Source: Nematopogon swammerdamellus (taxonomy: Eukaryota > Arthropoda > Insecta > Lepidoptera > Adelidae). Taken from it: 64,000 nucleotides of DNA. The notes below the pieces were generated by a model, which searched no databases, was not told the DNA's origin, and was given only the letters and a program-made list of their open reading frames with translations. Both the position numbers and the translations under genes were made by a program. Numbering within the stretch: the first letter of the stretch is position 1; each line of letters opens with the position of its first letter. Positions 50,945-62,024 of the stretch are shown one piece after another. The stretch is taken from assembly GCA_946902875.1 (NCBI GenBank), contig OX336345.1:21979395-22043394 (forward strand). Reading direction: 5' to 3'.

Positions 50945-51213
50945 ACACCCGTTTGTAGTCGACAGAAGAGTTCTTCGAACTGCACGATTCTCTAAATCTT
51001 TCTTGTGCCGCACTGCAAAGGTGTGGAACGGGATCCCTGGAAATATCTTCCCCCACTCCTACAATCCACAGATCTTCAAATCGCGGGTTAATAGCCTTTC
51101 CCCAGCAACATTAGTCCACCTCCAAGCCGGACTGGCACCTCCTCGGGGGTGAAATTGGCTGCGCCTGAGGTTGCGACCTCGGACAGAGCCACCCAGTTCG
51201 GTAGCAATAAAAA
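50945..51213 (+). pseudogene. LINE ORF2 C-terminal fragment (family of 7524)
   Basis: Reads VFRTARFSKSFLCRTAKVWN, then IPGNIFPHSYNPQIFKSRVN and SLSPATLVHLQAGLAPP, then stop and the 3' UTR CCCAGTTCGGTAGCAATAAA. A 5'-truncated retrocopy with intact 3' end. Confidence 0.88.
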
Positions 51214-51343
51214 AAAATTTAAAAAAAGATACAAAACAAACAACAATATATTTTCCAAGGTAATACTTTAAAGGTACAAATAAACTTATTATATGAATGA
51301 CGAAGAATAACGCCGGTTGAGCGTCGGGGGTGCGGTAGGGGCG

Positions 51344-51560
51344 CTAGGAAAGAACGTGAATCTCCTCCAGTTCTGTCAACTCCCCCGCGGTACCTAGGAC
51401 ACTTGCACAATTATGTATGCCTCTCTGAATCTCCAGCGCTACACATTGTGTGGAGAGAGCACCGGCGCGCGGCGGCGGCGGGGCGGCGCGACGGTCACCC
51501 GACTTATCGACAACGAGTTTAACCAAATCATTTCCAAATAGTTTGAATAATTTGTCAGCT
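51344..51560 (-). CDS. Candidate exon of unknown host gene
   Basis: GC-rich island. Open on the - strand from about 51560: DKLFKLFGNDLVKLVVDKSG, then a Pro/Ala/Arg low-complexity stretch, ALEIQRGIHNCASVLG and TAGELTELEEIHVLS, then stop at 51344. The sequence is protein-like and contrasts with the AT-rich flanks. There are two in-frame stops just upstream and no in-frame ATG near the start. It would therefore have to be a terminal exon entered through an acceptor near 51560 (weak AATAAG). No family recognised. It could equally be a promoter or UTR island. Confidence 0.25.
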
Positions 51561-51784
51561 TATTATATCGCGAGAGGTCGATAACATTTATCATATTCAA
51601 CAAAACTGCAAAATGAATATTGTAAGTCGTTGTTAGTACCTAAAGATAATAAACATTCCTCCTGCAACGTTGGTGAAAACTTTCAACCACAAATTCTACG
51701 TTACAAAAACCAATTTAAGTTAACGCTTTGCTGGGAAAAGTAGAGTAGAATCGGGTTCACACTTTAATTTGTTAGCACTTTATT

Positions 51785-51885
51785 AAGTAATCCGGTATGA
51801 TTGGTAGAGTCAGAGAGACCAGGCCACATGCTCCGACCAGCCCAGCCAATATCACCTCTGAGAAGGTAGGTGCCCTCGGCCCCCG
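51785..51885 (-). repeat. SINE-C end fragment
   Basis: AAGTAATCCGGTATGATTGG, GCTCCGACCAGCCC, then CCAATATCACCTCTGAGAAG and GTAGGTGCC. Confidence 0.8.
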
Positions 51886-52102
51886 CGCGCCCCCCTCAAA
51901 GGCAGCACCGCAAAATACCTACATACATATAATTATGCGGTGACGATGAACGTGACGATGACGGTGACGTGACGTTTTCTTTCTGAGTTTACTCCTCATT
52001 TACATCAATTTCATTTTATTTCACAAAATGAGTCCATTTCACCCTGCGAAGTTTCTTACCGGTTCTTCTTCGTGAGTTTAATCGAATCGGATAGAACAAA
52101 AA

Positions 52103-52583
52103 CTCCCGACCCTTAAAAAGTCAAAAATAATTTCCGTTTACTTAATTAAAGGAGTCGGGAGACCGCTAAGTAAATTCCTGCGCAGCTCGGAGTTTTTATA
52201 TTTTATTTACTTAGCGGTCCCCCGACTCCTTTAATTAAGTAAACGGAAATTATTTTAGACTTTTTAAGGGTCGGGGTTTTTTAAATTTGTAATTTAACTA
52301 TTATTTCAAGCTTTTTTTAAAAACCGCATGAAAATCTGTCCACTTTTTGAGATAACAATTTTTTTTATTACTTAATTACTTGATTACTTGATTACAAACA
52401 TAGCTAAGAACCATCCCGATTAAACAACCTTCCTAATAAAGAAAACCGCATCCAAATCGGTCCATCCGTTTGGGAGCTACGATGCCACAGACAGACACAC
52501 TCACACACTCACACACACACACACACACACACACCCTCCCACGTCAAACTTATAACACCCCTCCTTTTTTTTCGTCGGGGGTT
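52103..52583 (-). repeat. Element A, full copy with palindromic left end
   Basis: Arms of about 72 bp (CTCCCGACCCTTAAAAAGTC ... GACCGCTAAGTAAA and inverse) with a loop of about 30 bp occupy 52103-52275. The body then runs CATCCCGATTAAAC, CCATCCGTTTGGGAGCTACG and a (CA)n tract (about 52500-52540), to CGTCGGGGGTTAAAA. Both outer ends are CCCGAC-type inverted motifs. Confidence 0.85.
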
Positions 52584-52625
52584 AAAAATAAACAATAAAC
52601 AGTTAAGAAGTACATACGTACATAC

Positions 52626-52946
52626 ACACCACACGCCGTATCCCGACAATCGGGGTAAACATAGTAATCGGTGTTGTGCTACAAGTATTCTGGTAAATTA
52701 CAGCACAACACCGACCACCACGTTTAGCAAAGTATTCGGACAAGATAACTCAGATCAGGCAGCAAGTAAGGCAGGAAGGCCCGCCTGCTGCATGACTCGG
52801 TGGAAACACCGTGCCAAGGTGAGAGGTGGCTAGGCTATCGCCCTTATGCACGGCATCTTGTCCTTATCCCTTAGTTTCCTTTTACGACATGCACGGGGAG
52901 ATATGCAGTGGGGCTATTCTTATTCAGTACCGGCCCCCACACAGTA
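52626..52946 (-). repeat. SINE-D copy with full head
   Basis: CACACGCCGTATCCCGACAA ... GTGCCAAGGTGAGAGGTGGC ... TTTTACGACATGCACGGGGA, then GTACCGGCCCCCACACAGTAC. It shows the H2 head (GGGCCGGTAC) attached to the SINE-D body. Confidence 0.9.
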
Positions 52947-52984
52947 CAGTGCCAGTTAAGAAGTAAGTATAACTTCAAAATTCA

Positions 52985-53120
52985 TCGGTTCACGTCTCGA
53001 CGGGATTCGAACCTCGGACCAAGGTCCGTGCATGACCACGGTCCAAGGAGTGCTTGACTTCAGACTCGTGATCTCAAAAGACCAAGAGTCCAACGTCAAG
53101 AACGCGCTCACCACCGGCTA
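52985..53120 (-). repeat. tRNA-like repeat with B-box
   Basis: On the - strand GTAGCCGGTGGTGAGCGCG (A-box-like) and CGAGGTTCGAATCCCGTC (B-box) are separated by about 90 bp. That is too far for a tRNA and there is no acceptor stem. Likely a tRNA-derived SINE head. Confidence 0.5.
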
Positions 53121-53545
53121 CAAATTGCATATATCCAAATAAATATACCGAGAAAGTGCAGTCAGAAACTTTACTGCATAAAATAACTTAAACCAAATCG
53201 TGGAAACTTCCTCGTGCGCTGGCATCAAAGCGAGTTCATACGAAAGAAATAGGACGTAAAGCTTGAAGAGAAACCTCCACAGAAAGCAAACAGTCTAGCT
53301 AGGAGGCCACTTGCGAGTTCGCGGATGTCTCAAATAGTTGCGAGTCTTCAAATATTTGCTTTCGAAATGTCGGCGGGATAGCTTTCGTCAGTAGGGAGTC
53401 AGCCACGAAGTCACGACGGACAACCGATCAGGTGATTGTTGTTTTTTGACGTGAATTTGATGAAACGTCTTTGGGCTCGAGTAAGGGGGTGCGACTAAAA
53501 AAAATTAAGACTTTTTTTGTACTTTGCGACGCTTAGTACTCAGCA
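53121..53545. other. Unassigned sequence
   Basis: No gene or recognised repeat. Confidence 0.45.
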
Positions 53546-53551
53546 ACCAGA

Positions 53552-53932
53552 CTACGGGGCTGACATCACGGACATGACATCATGATGTTGTAGGTGATGT
53601 AGCCAACCACAGAGCATCAAATACCTACCGCGCGCGCCCCCTACTAGAGACGCCCTAAGCGATAATATTTGAAACCCAAAAACTACACGCAGTGCTGCTA
53701 GCGCTTCGTATTTGTGTGTGTGTGTGCTAGTATCGACACTACACACAAAGAGGAGCAAGTTAGGCACACGCACAAAACAAATGCACACGCACAACACATA
53801 TTATGTAAGTCATAGGCCACGCCCACAGGCTTCAACGGCGTTGTAGAGAAATCGCGCTCAGGGCGCCTCTAGGAGGGGCGCGCGCATTTGATGCTTTGTG
53901 TAGCCAAACGTGTCAATTTCCATAAAAAAAAT
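53552..53932 (+). repeat. SINE-A tail split by a MITE
   Basis: GGGCTGACATCACGGACATG ... GTGATGTAGCCAAC before the MITE, and TAGCCAAACGTGTCAATTTC plus CATAAAAAA after it. The left part also has a duplicated GACATGACATCATGATGTT. Confidence 0.88.
53600..53908. mobile_element. hAT-like MITE, family 1 copy 3 (inside SINE-A)
   Basis: Element 53608-53900 (293 bp), CACAGAGCATCAAAT to CATTTGATGCTTTGTG. Flanks TAGCCAAC and TAGCCAAA (7/8) both derive from the SINE-A tail sequence GATGTAGCCAACCGTG, so the pre-insertion target is known. Confidence 0.95.
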
Positions 53933-54419
53933 CAATTATTTTGTGTCCAGTAAAATTTCATATTACATATTACCAAGAGTACAACGATTCTAAATATGTC
54001 GCATGAAAGATCCATCTGACGACTTTTATATGCCTGTTATTTGCCTGCCTGTTATTTCGCATCAACAAAAAGACCATGTCAAACAAAATTGCTACATTAT
54101 TCTGTTCTCCGAGTGAAGGGTAAATCCAAAGTTTTCAATTACGTTTTTGGCAATCTAAGAATGGTGAATATTTAAAATATTAAATTATATAAAATATTGT
54201 TTTATTTTTAATACCAAATTGTGAGCTCCTGGTCGCTTCTGCAGAGAAATGTCTCAACAAGGAGACAGTCCTCCACCGTACCGGCTGACTGAATATTAAA
54301 AAACTTCAGACCCGATGCTACCGCCCTGAGGGTGGAGCATTGGCGGCGGCGGGGGTGGTTCTGCATTGTGTCTTCCTTTAGCTAGACAGAACAGCAACAG
54401 GAATAAATCGAACGATTGT

Positions 54420-55085
54420 ATGCGGTGTGGTATTGAATAAAGTGACGGTTACAGTTACAGGTGGTATATATAGCGGATAAATTGACTGTTAGAGTTACAG
54501 GTAGTAAAGATTTACACGTGGTACCTGGTATATAGAGGCTAAATTGACTGTTAGAATTATACGTGGTACCTATATATATGGTAAAATGACTGTTAAGAGT
54601 TGTAGCGGCTAAATTGACTGTTAAAGTTCCACGTGGTACCTATATAGCGGCTAAAACGACTGTTAGAGTTACAGGCGGGAAACAGCAGCTAAATTGACTG
54701 TTAGAGTTACAGGTAGTAAAGATTTACACGTGGTACCTGGTATATAGAGGCTAAATTGACTGTTAGAATTATACGTGGTACCTATATATCTGGTAAAATG
54801 ACTGTTAAGAGTTGTAGCGGCTAAATTGACTGTTAGAGTTCCACGTGGTACCTATATAGCGGCTAAAACGACTGTTAGAGTTACAGGCGGGAAACAGCAG
54901 CTAAATTGACTGTTAGAGTTACGCGTGGTACCTATATAGCGGCTAAAATGACTGTTAGAGTTACAGGCCGGAAATAGCGGCTAAATTGACTATTAGAATT
55001 ACACGTGGTGCCTATATAGCGGCTAAAAGACTTATAGAGTTACAGGCGGTATATTGCGGCTAAAGTGACTTGTAGAGTTACAGTT
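54420..55085. repeat. Two-level tandem array, 212-bp higher-order period
   Basis: Basic units of about 40-50 bp built on GGCTAAATTGACTGTTAGAG and CACGTGGTACCTATATAG. Landmarks ATTGACTGTTAGAGTTACAG recur at 54481 and 54693, and ATTGACTG again at 54905, each 212 bp apart. That gives two full higher-order units followed by decayed ones. No coding. Confidence 0.92.
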
Positions 55086-55142
55086 GAATCATCGATAATC
55101 GGAATTTTCGACATATCCAAGGATAGTAGTTACCTATGGATG

Positions 55143-55255
55143 AAATTTTATTATAAACAAATGGTTGCATACATCGCCTGCAATACACGTGGCGTGAGCC
55201 CATTACACCTTTCCCGGCTTAACTAGGTGCCATGTCAATGATTGCTTTTGATTGT
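55143..55255 (-). repeat. Degenerate SINE-A tail
   Basis: AATGGTTGCATACATCGCCT, GCGTGAGCCCATTACACC and TTAACTAGGTGCCATGTC. Old and truncated. Confidence 0.7.
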
Positions 55256-55416
55256 AGATTTTTATCTCTCCAAAATATCTCTACTCTTGCTAAAGAAAGG
55301 ACGTAGATTGTGAATTGATGGTGGCCAGGCCCACGAAATAAATGGTCTCGCGTGGGCGGCGGGCCTGTGTCACTTCTCGTCTTATTTATGGGTGGTATAA
55401 CGTGAAAACGGTCGCC

Positions 55417-55776
55417 CCACATGGCAGTCCTGGATTTCCCATTAGGCCGTATAGGCCGCGGCCTAGGGGCGGCAAACTGCAGGGGGTGGCAGATTTCCTA
55501 AGGCACTAAATAATATTACAAGTAACACTTGCGTTTTGGTATGTGTGTGTAAGCCGTCAAGTTCGTGCGCGATTATGGACACAATACTCAAGAATGACAC
55601 TTGTGGATAGAGTTTTCGATCTATGAAATGCTAAATATCATTTGGTTAAAGGTATTAACTAAGTCCCCATTGTGACTTAGTAATACTCGTATCCTATGTT
55701 ATTTGTGTTTTGCACGGGCGGCGAAAGTCAAGTGGCCTATACTTGAGAACAGTGCAAATCCGGCACTGCCACATGG
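55417..55776. mobile_element. hAT-like MITE, family 3, perfect 8-bp duplication
   Basis: Element 55425-55768 (344 bp), ends CAGTCCTGGATTTCC and (complement) CAGTGCCGGATTTGC. Flanked by exact CCACATGG at 55417-55424 and 55769-55776. Internal GGCCGCGGCCTAGGGGCGGC. No transposase. Confidence 0.93.
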
Positions 55777-56119
55777 GCCCCCGCCTCTTATTGCTACTTC
55801 GCTCGTGGGCTCGCGTTCGATAGGATATTTTCCAATTCCGCTTCACTGGAAGGCGCGGATCTAGACTTACCTACGCGTTGAATTGCTGAGAAAACTACAA
55901 AACACGTGTTATGCTCTTTTTTGTGGTCGACGTTTAATTCCAAAAGTAACCGGGTGACCGAGCTTCGCTCGGCGTCTTTCGAGTTTGCCTTGGGTTGATG
56001 TTGACAATGTTATGTAGCGCCATTTCTGTTGTGGAGTACCTAGCTAATTTATCGCTCATGGCAAAGCTGCTTAATAGTTTTTTTCTTTTTTTTCTTTTTA
56101 GCTATAATTTCTCAGACTA

Positions 56120-58905
56120 CTCTGAGTATCAGTCAGTCAGTCAGTCAGCGTGTAAGCGTCCACTGCTGGACATACGCCTCTCCAATTTTCCTCCAGTCCT
56201 CCCGGCCTTCCGCGGTATGGGTCATATAAAATGGGACATCCTGAGTCTTTGTGAGGTCAGAAGAAAGAGCGAAGAGACTGAAGTGCTACGTTCCGGCAAT
56301 CTGTTTTACTTCAGAGGAAATCCCCAAAAATCGGAAGGTGGAGTGGGATTTATGGTGAGGCGCAGCCTCGTGAACAGCATCATCGAAATCGACAGCGTGT
56401 CGGACAGAGTGGCCTACATCATCATCAAGCTGAACAAGCGGTATCAGCTGAGGGTGGTGCAGGTATACGCTCTCACGAGTTCGCACGCTGACGACGAGGT
56501 GGAGCAGTTCTACGAGGATGTATCGAAAGCCTTGGAAACCAACAAATCTCACTTCCAGTACGTGATGGGAGATTTTAATGCCAAACTGGGCAAGACTCTG
56601 AAGGGAGATAGAGCAGTAGGTCCGTACGGTATCGGTGCCAGAAATCGACGCGGCCAGATATTGGTCAACTATCTCGAAGCCAACCAGCTCCACGCCATAA
56701 ATACATTTTTCCTAAAAATGGTCAAAAGGAAATGGACGGGGGCCAGCCCTGACGGTTGTCCGAGAAACGAGATCGACTACATACTAGCGGACAGTAAATC
56801 GTCATGTTACCGTCCTTAACCGCTTCGATACTGGCAGCGATCACCCATAGTGCGAGGTACGGTGAAGTTAAACCTCAAGATGGAACGGCGCAAACTCATC
56901 CACAAACCGCTGGCCAAGCTGAACATACCGGACGAGACGCTCGAAAATTTCGAAGCGAAACTCGAGAATGCTTTTAGCTTGGTGCCACGAGATGAGGATG
57001 CCGACATCGACAAGGTGTATACCGACTTCGTATCCGCACTAACGGACACTGCAGAGCAGCACTTTAGCAAAAGCCGACAGGCACCCCGCAGCAAGCTATC
57101 CGCAGAGACGTTGAGGCTCCTGGAAACACGACGGAATATGAAACCGGAGACCCGGAGCAGTCTCATGCACAGGAACCTAAACAAGACCATAGGCAAGTCC
57201 ATTCGCCGTGATATTCGCCGAGAGAACACGAAATTGGTTGAGCGCGCTATAGAGGAAAATCGAGGCAGCAAAGTGTTTGCCCGTGCCTTCTCTACCGGCG
57301 CTAACCAAATTTCCAAACTCGAGCGAGCAAATGGGGTTGTCACCGCAATAAAGCCGGATATACTTGATGCGGCGGAGGAATTTTATGGTGAAATTGTATT
57401 CCGCAGCAATTCCTGCCCCGAGTCCAAGCAAACCAGTCGACTCTGATAGGCGTGCGACGCTCACTAGACACTACACGGAGGATCTGCCCGAGATTAGTGT
57501 CTATGAGATAAAGGCTGCCTTGAAAGGACTCAAAAAACACAAGGCTCCAGGTGAAGACGGGATAACGACGGAGCTTCTGAATGCTGGCGGACGACCGATC
57601 TTGAAAGAACTGCAGAAACTGTTCAATGCAGTTCTTGAAAGTGGTGTAGTTCCGGCCGCATGGCGAAATAGTGTCGTTGTCTTGTTTCACAAGAAGGGAG
57701 ATAGGGCAAAGTTGAAAAACTATCGACCTATCTCACTTCTTAGCCACATGTACAAGGTCTTTTCATGAGTCATCACGAGTCGGCTGACACAGAGGCTGGA
57801 TCAGTACCAGCCTCGAAAGCAAGCTGGATTTAGGAAAGGTTACGGCACCATGGACCACATATTTACTGTGCGACAAGTGGTGCAAAAGTGCGAGGAATAC
57901 AACAAGCCGCTCTTCCTAGCCTTCGTCGACTATGAGAAGGCGTTCGACTCAGTTGAAAAATGGGCTGTCAAAAACTCCCTGAGGTGCCGAATCGACCACC
58001 GCTACATCGAGGTACTCCAAAATCTGTATCGGTCCGCGACGATGACTGTGAGCCTCCACGAAAATACCCAACCCCTCCCCCTTGGTAAGGGCGTAAGGAA
58101 GGGGGATGTGATCTCACCAAAGCTCTTCACGAACGCATTAGAAGATGTGTTCAAGACGCTTGAGTGCGACAACATGGGTGTCAAGGTGAATGGAGATCTT
58201 CTCAGTCATCTGCGCTTCGCTGATGACATTGTCCTTCTGCCAAATTCTCGAGATCAGCTTCAGACCATGCTGGAAGACCTCTATACAGCGTCGATGAAGG
58301 TGGGTCTGAAGATGAACCGGGACAAAACGAAGGTCATGGCGACCGAGGTTATGACGGGAGGACAAATCGTTATTGACGGAGAAGTGATCGAACAGGTTGA
58401 AGAGTACGTATATCTCGGTCAAATTCTGCGGCTTGGTAGACAAGGTCTGCTAAAGGAGGTCGAGAGACGAATTCAACTGGGTTGGGCTGCCTTCGGAAAG
58501 TTAAAATTCGCCCTGAGGTATATATGACCAGTGTGTCCTCCCGGTTATGACGTACGGGTGTGAAACGTGGACGCTGACGGTCGGTGTTGTCCAAAGGTTG
58601 AAAGTTGCCCAGCGAGCAATGGAGCGAGCCATGCTGGGAATAACGCTACGTGATATGGTGCGTAACGAGGCAATCCGCCGACCAAAGTAGTCGATATTGG
58701 ATACCGGGTGGCAAAACTCAAGTGGCAATGGGCTGGGCACGTCAGCCGAAGAGACGACGACCGTTGGAGTAACCGTGTCCTACACTGGCCGCCGTGGACA
58801 GGAAAACGGAGTGTGGGAAGACCACCCGCCAGGTGGGACGACGAAATCAAGTACGTCGGCGGAAAGCAGTGGTTCCGTACCGCTGACTGAAGGCTCTGAG
58901 TATCA
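56120..58905 (+). mobile_element. RTE-clade LINE copy, inactive, with inverted 3' tail at its left end
   Basis: Flanked by a 12-bp direct repeat CTCTGAGTATCA (56120-56131, 58894-58905). 56132-56213 is the 3' end of the same family in antisense (CCACTGCTGGACATACGCCT...), joined to a sense body that begins inside the endonuclease domain. The sense body ends at GGTTCCGTACCGCTGAC, just where the inverted piece would continue. Compare the normal 3' end at 1627-1848. Confidence 0.88.
56214..58890 (+). pseudogene. RTE LINE polyprotein (endonuclease-RT), multiply broken
   Basis: Endonuclease: EVRRKSEETEVLRSGN, YVMGDFNAKLGK (catalytic D/N) and RNEIDYILAD (56214-56810). Frame disturbance and TAA lie near 56790-56835. 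A linker region follows at 56850-57390, with a frameshift near 57395. RT then has EIKAALKGLKKHKAPGEDGI and FHKKGDRAKLKNYRPISLLS, then in-frame TGA at 57766-57768. RT continues with FLAFVDYEKAFDSVEKWAV (motif A), GVRKGDVISPKLFTNALE (motif B) and HLRFADDIVLLPNS (F-A-D-D, motif C). Further breaks lie at about 58525 and 58688. The C-terminus ends at 58888-58890. Domain order and the G-V-R-Q/K-G-D motif B are RTE-like. No longer translatable as one protein. Confidence 0.9.
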
Positions 58906-58926
58906 TTTATAATTTACTCAAAATTA

Positions 58927-59253
58927 TTTTTTTTTTTTTATGGAAACTGACACGGTTGGCTACATCACCTACAACATCCGTGATGTCAGCCCATAACACC
59001 GAGTGAACTTGGTGCCACGTCAGTGCTTACCTTCGGTCGTGCCGGCTACACTGAACTGGACGGAAAACACAAACTATTTACATAGCCGTTTCGACAGACA
59101 TTTTATTCAGTGCGGTGGTACCATTCCGGGCGATTTAAACCCTACCACCTAGATAAATAAGAAGGGAGTCATATCTCTTAGTCGTCTTTTACCACATACA
59201 CGGGGAGAGATGCAGTGGGGCTATTCTTTTAAAGTACCGGCCCCACACGGTAC
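58927..59253 (-). repeat. SINE-A tail with H2 head
   Basis: T-run, ATGGAAACTGACACGGTTGG, CCATTCCGGGCGATTTAAAC, GAGTCATATCTCTTAGTCGT, CCCCACACGGTAC. Third example of this composite. Confidence 0.92.
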
Positions 59254-59279
59254 ATTAGTTTTAGTATTGTATTTATACA

Positions 59280-59580
59280 TCACACACGCTGAATCCCGAC
59301 CATCTGGGTAAGCAGAATAATCGGTGTTGTGCTGCAAGAACTCTGATAAATTACAGCAAAACACTGACCACCACGTTTTGCAAAGTATTCGGACAAGATA
59401 TCTATCAAGCAGTATGTAAGGCACGAAGGAAGACCCACCTGCTGCATGACCCGGTGGAAGCACCGTGCCAAGGTGAGAGGCGGCGAGCCTGTCGCCCTTT
59501 AGCACGGCATCATGCCCTTATCCCTTAGTCGCCTTTTACGACATGCAAGGGGAGAGATACATTGGGGTTATTCTTTTTAC
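59280..59580 (-). repeat. SINE-D copy
   Basis: CACACACGCTGAATCCCGAC, ATCGGTGTTGTGCTGCAAGA and GCCAAGGTGAGAGGCGGCGA, then TTAGTCGCCTTTTACGACAT. Confidence 0.9.
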
Positions 59581-60760
59581 GTAGTTAGATACCTTTTATT
59601 ATTTATATAGTGTGAAAATTTGATTTAATTTATTTATATATAATTTTTTTTATTTTAATTTTCTTAAATATTTCACGAATTTGTTTCTTTGTCTGCACAC
59701 CAGCCACGTACTTTAGCCGATCCAAGATATTTACAATCTTCCTCTTATCCTTGGACATTTTGAAGGGTTAGTCTTCTTGAGTAGAGCGTAAAAAACAAAG
59801 ATAGTAACAAACAAACAAACAAATATACGGAGTCAAGCTAAATAAAACCGTTTAAAAAACACAAATATTTCCTAATTGTGTTCTGTTCAAAACGCCGCCG
59901 CTTATGCATTATGATGGAAATAAGACTCAAACCGTGCTACCCGAGCACTGATGATTGAAATACGAACCGTACGCCGATGTAAATAGGTGCGAGATCCATT
60001 CTACTCGTGCGGTGGCTGATACATCGCGCCGACGACGATGAACGTTTGCGCGAAAATCACACTATTTATTCAATTTCACGTGTTGGAAAGTTGGAAAAAA
60101 ATATTTATTTCGCTACGATTGTAGGGAAAAATACTATCTATATTTCTATGATGGTCTTGTATTGAAACAATTTATGCTTCTCAAGATAATGTATATACAT
60201 GAATGTACTTGAATGTACAATTTTCGTACTTTTCGTTATTTTTTGGAGATTTATTTAACACCTTTTCAAAGTAGTAAAGTATAATTTTTTTCGCTATATT
60301 TGTTAATGAAAGATCAATACATAACATACTCGTATATTTTTTACAGATTTTTTATCTTTACCAATGGCTCAATAATTTCGTTTAAAGTTGACCTTTTGAC
60401 CCTTATTCTTGCACACATTTTTGAATTGTAGATATTTTAGTGACCCCATGAACTCCGGTTTCATAGCTCCGCGCGCCCGCCGACGGCGGCGCAACCTTCG
60501 TTGTTCCATGACAGCTATCAAGAGGACAACACGAAGTAAGGAATAAAGGACGAAAAGGAACATTCCCTGCCCGCTTGTAGCTTCCGGCCGGGGCGGGCCA
60601 ATTCACTGAAGCCAAAACTTACATCGCATCAATACTAGTAATAAATATGTAGGGTGATCATGTAGTAAGTTACTGCGTTTGTGGACACTATGTATGTATG
60701 ATACTAAAACTAAATTGACGAGTTTTCGAAATATTTTCTGTATGTACATATGTATGTATG
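59581..60760. other. Mostly unassigned sequence
   Basis: 59800-59870 is an inverted copy of the AAACGGTTTTATTTAGCTTG repeat end. A GC-rich patch at 60440-60600 contains GCCGACGGCGGCGC and a GTAAGG donor-like site (60535) but no frame I can defend. The rest is AT-rich. Confidence 0.45.
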
Positions 60761-60763
60761 TTT

Positions 60764-60876
60764 TTTTATGGAAACTGACACGGTTGGCTACAACATCCGT
60801 GATATCAGCCCATAACACCGGGTGAACCTGGTGCCACGTCAGTGCTACGCTTCGGTCGTGCCGGCTAAACTGAACT
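60764..60876 (-). repeat. SINE-A tail fragment
   Basis: ATGGAAACTGACACGGTTGG to TCGTGCCGGCTAAACTGAAC. It breaks into element A. Confidence 0.88.
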
Positions 60877-60877
60877 T

Positions 60878-61465
60878 CGAGCTTTAAAAAAAACATGCAA
60901 ATCGGTCCACTTTTTTAGATAATAAAATTTTAAATTACTTAATGATTTCATTAGATTTGATTAGAAACATAGCTAACAACCATCCCGATTAAACCCGCTT
61001 TCTAATTTAAAAACCGCATCCAAATCTGTCCATCCGTTTGGGAGCTACGATGCCACAGACAGACATACCCATACCACAGATTACTTAATAGTTACTTCGT
61101 AACAGATAAATCACTCCATAGAAAAAGTTCCATACCTTCGGCTTTAATAGCCTACTGTTTCACGTCGCCAATCGCTGCGTGCGAAAATGTACCTAAACGA
61201 TCGAGTGTAAAGTGATTATTGCTTTGCAGCTGCGCGCAGCTGCGCGCAGTTGCGTGGGCGAGCGTGTAGGTATGCTTCGCGCAGCTGACGAATTTCCACT
61301 TAATTAGACCGCCGCGCCGCCGGCGGCCCGTCGGGCGGTAGGTAGTTAGCGCGCGCAAGTACATAAAGTGCGCGAGGCTTGCTGCCCATACACTCATACA
61401 CACATACACACACACACACACGTTAAACTTATCACACCCCTCTTTTTTCGTCGGGGATTAAAAAG
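60878..61465 (-). repeat. Element A copy split by a GC-rich insert
   Basis: The left part runs to GATGCCACAGACAGACATAC (61070). The right part resumes with CACACACACGTTAAACTTAT (about 61410) and ends TTTCGTCGGGGATTAAAAA. About 310 bp of GC-rich sequence between them (about 61075-61388, with GCAGCTGCGCGCAGCTGCGC) is absent from other element A copies. Confidence 0.7.
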
Positions 61466-61855
61466 TATCTCGATTATCCGATCTTCTGCTATTAGTGGAT
61501 TCGCCCTCTCGTTGTTGTCTGCGTATCGAAAATTCAAACAAAGCATTTTAATAAGAAATATTGTCACGTACAGTGCGCCATCTGTAGGACGTCTGCATGC
61601 AAATTTCGCCGACGAGCTGGCAGGATAGACGTCTACAAAAGTAATCTGCAAAATAATCATTTTCGTAATATTTATTGTTTAGTATGGAAATTGAGTGCGT
61701 GCCCCGCTTCGGCAATGTGCAAGACTTCACTAATGAATATTTGAATATGCGTCGCCGGTTAGTGATGCGACGGATAATGAGTTGGCCGGATATCCGGACA
61801 ACACCTGACCGGATGGCCGGATACACGAACATTTTAACAAGGTTCGAGTTAGAGA
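61466..61855. other. Unassigned sequence
   Basis: AT-rich with overlapping frames on both strands. Includes a short GGCCGGATATCCGGACA palindrome near 61787. No gene recognised. Confidence 0.45.
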
Positions 61856-62024
61856 TCTTTCCCCACTCCTACAATCCACAGATCTTCAAATGGCGGGTTA
61901 ATAGCCTTTCCCCAGCGATATTAGTCCACCTCCAAGCCGGACTGGCACTTCCTCGGGTGAAATTGGCTACGCCTGAGGCTTCGACCTCGGGCAGAGCCAC
62001 CCAGTTCGGAAGCAATTAAAAAAA
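61856..62024 (+). pseudogene. LINE ORF2 C-terminal and 3' UTR fragment (family of 7524)
   Basis: IFPHSYNPQIFKWRVNSLSP, then GTGAAATTGGCTACGCCTGA, CCCAGTTCGGAAGCAATTAA. Only the last 35 or so codons plus the 3' UTR. Confidence 0.85.

Noticed and set aside
55995..56213. N-terminal part of the ORF at 55995 as part of the RTE protein
   Set aside because: 56132-56213 is antisense LINE 3' end and 55995-56119 is flanking DNA. Only the sequence from about 56214 is sense endonuclease.
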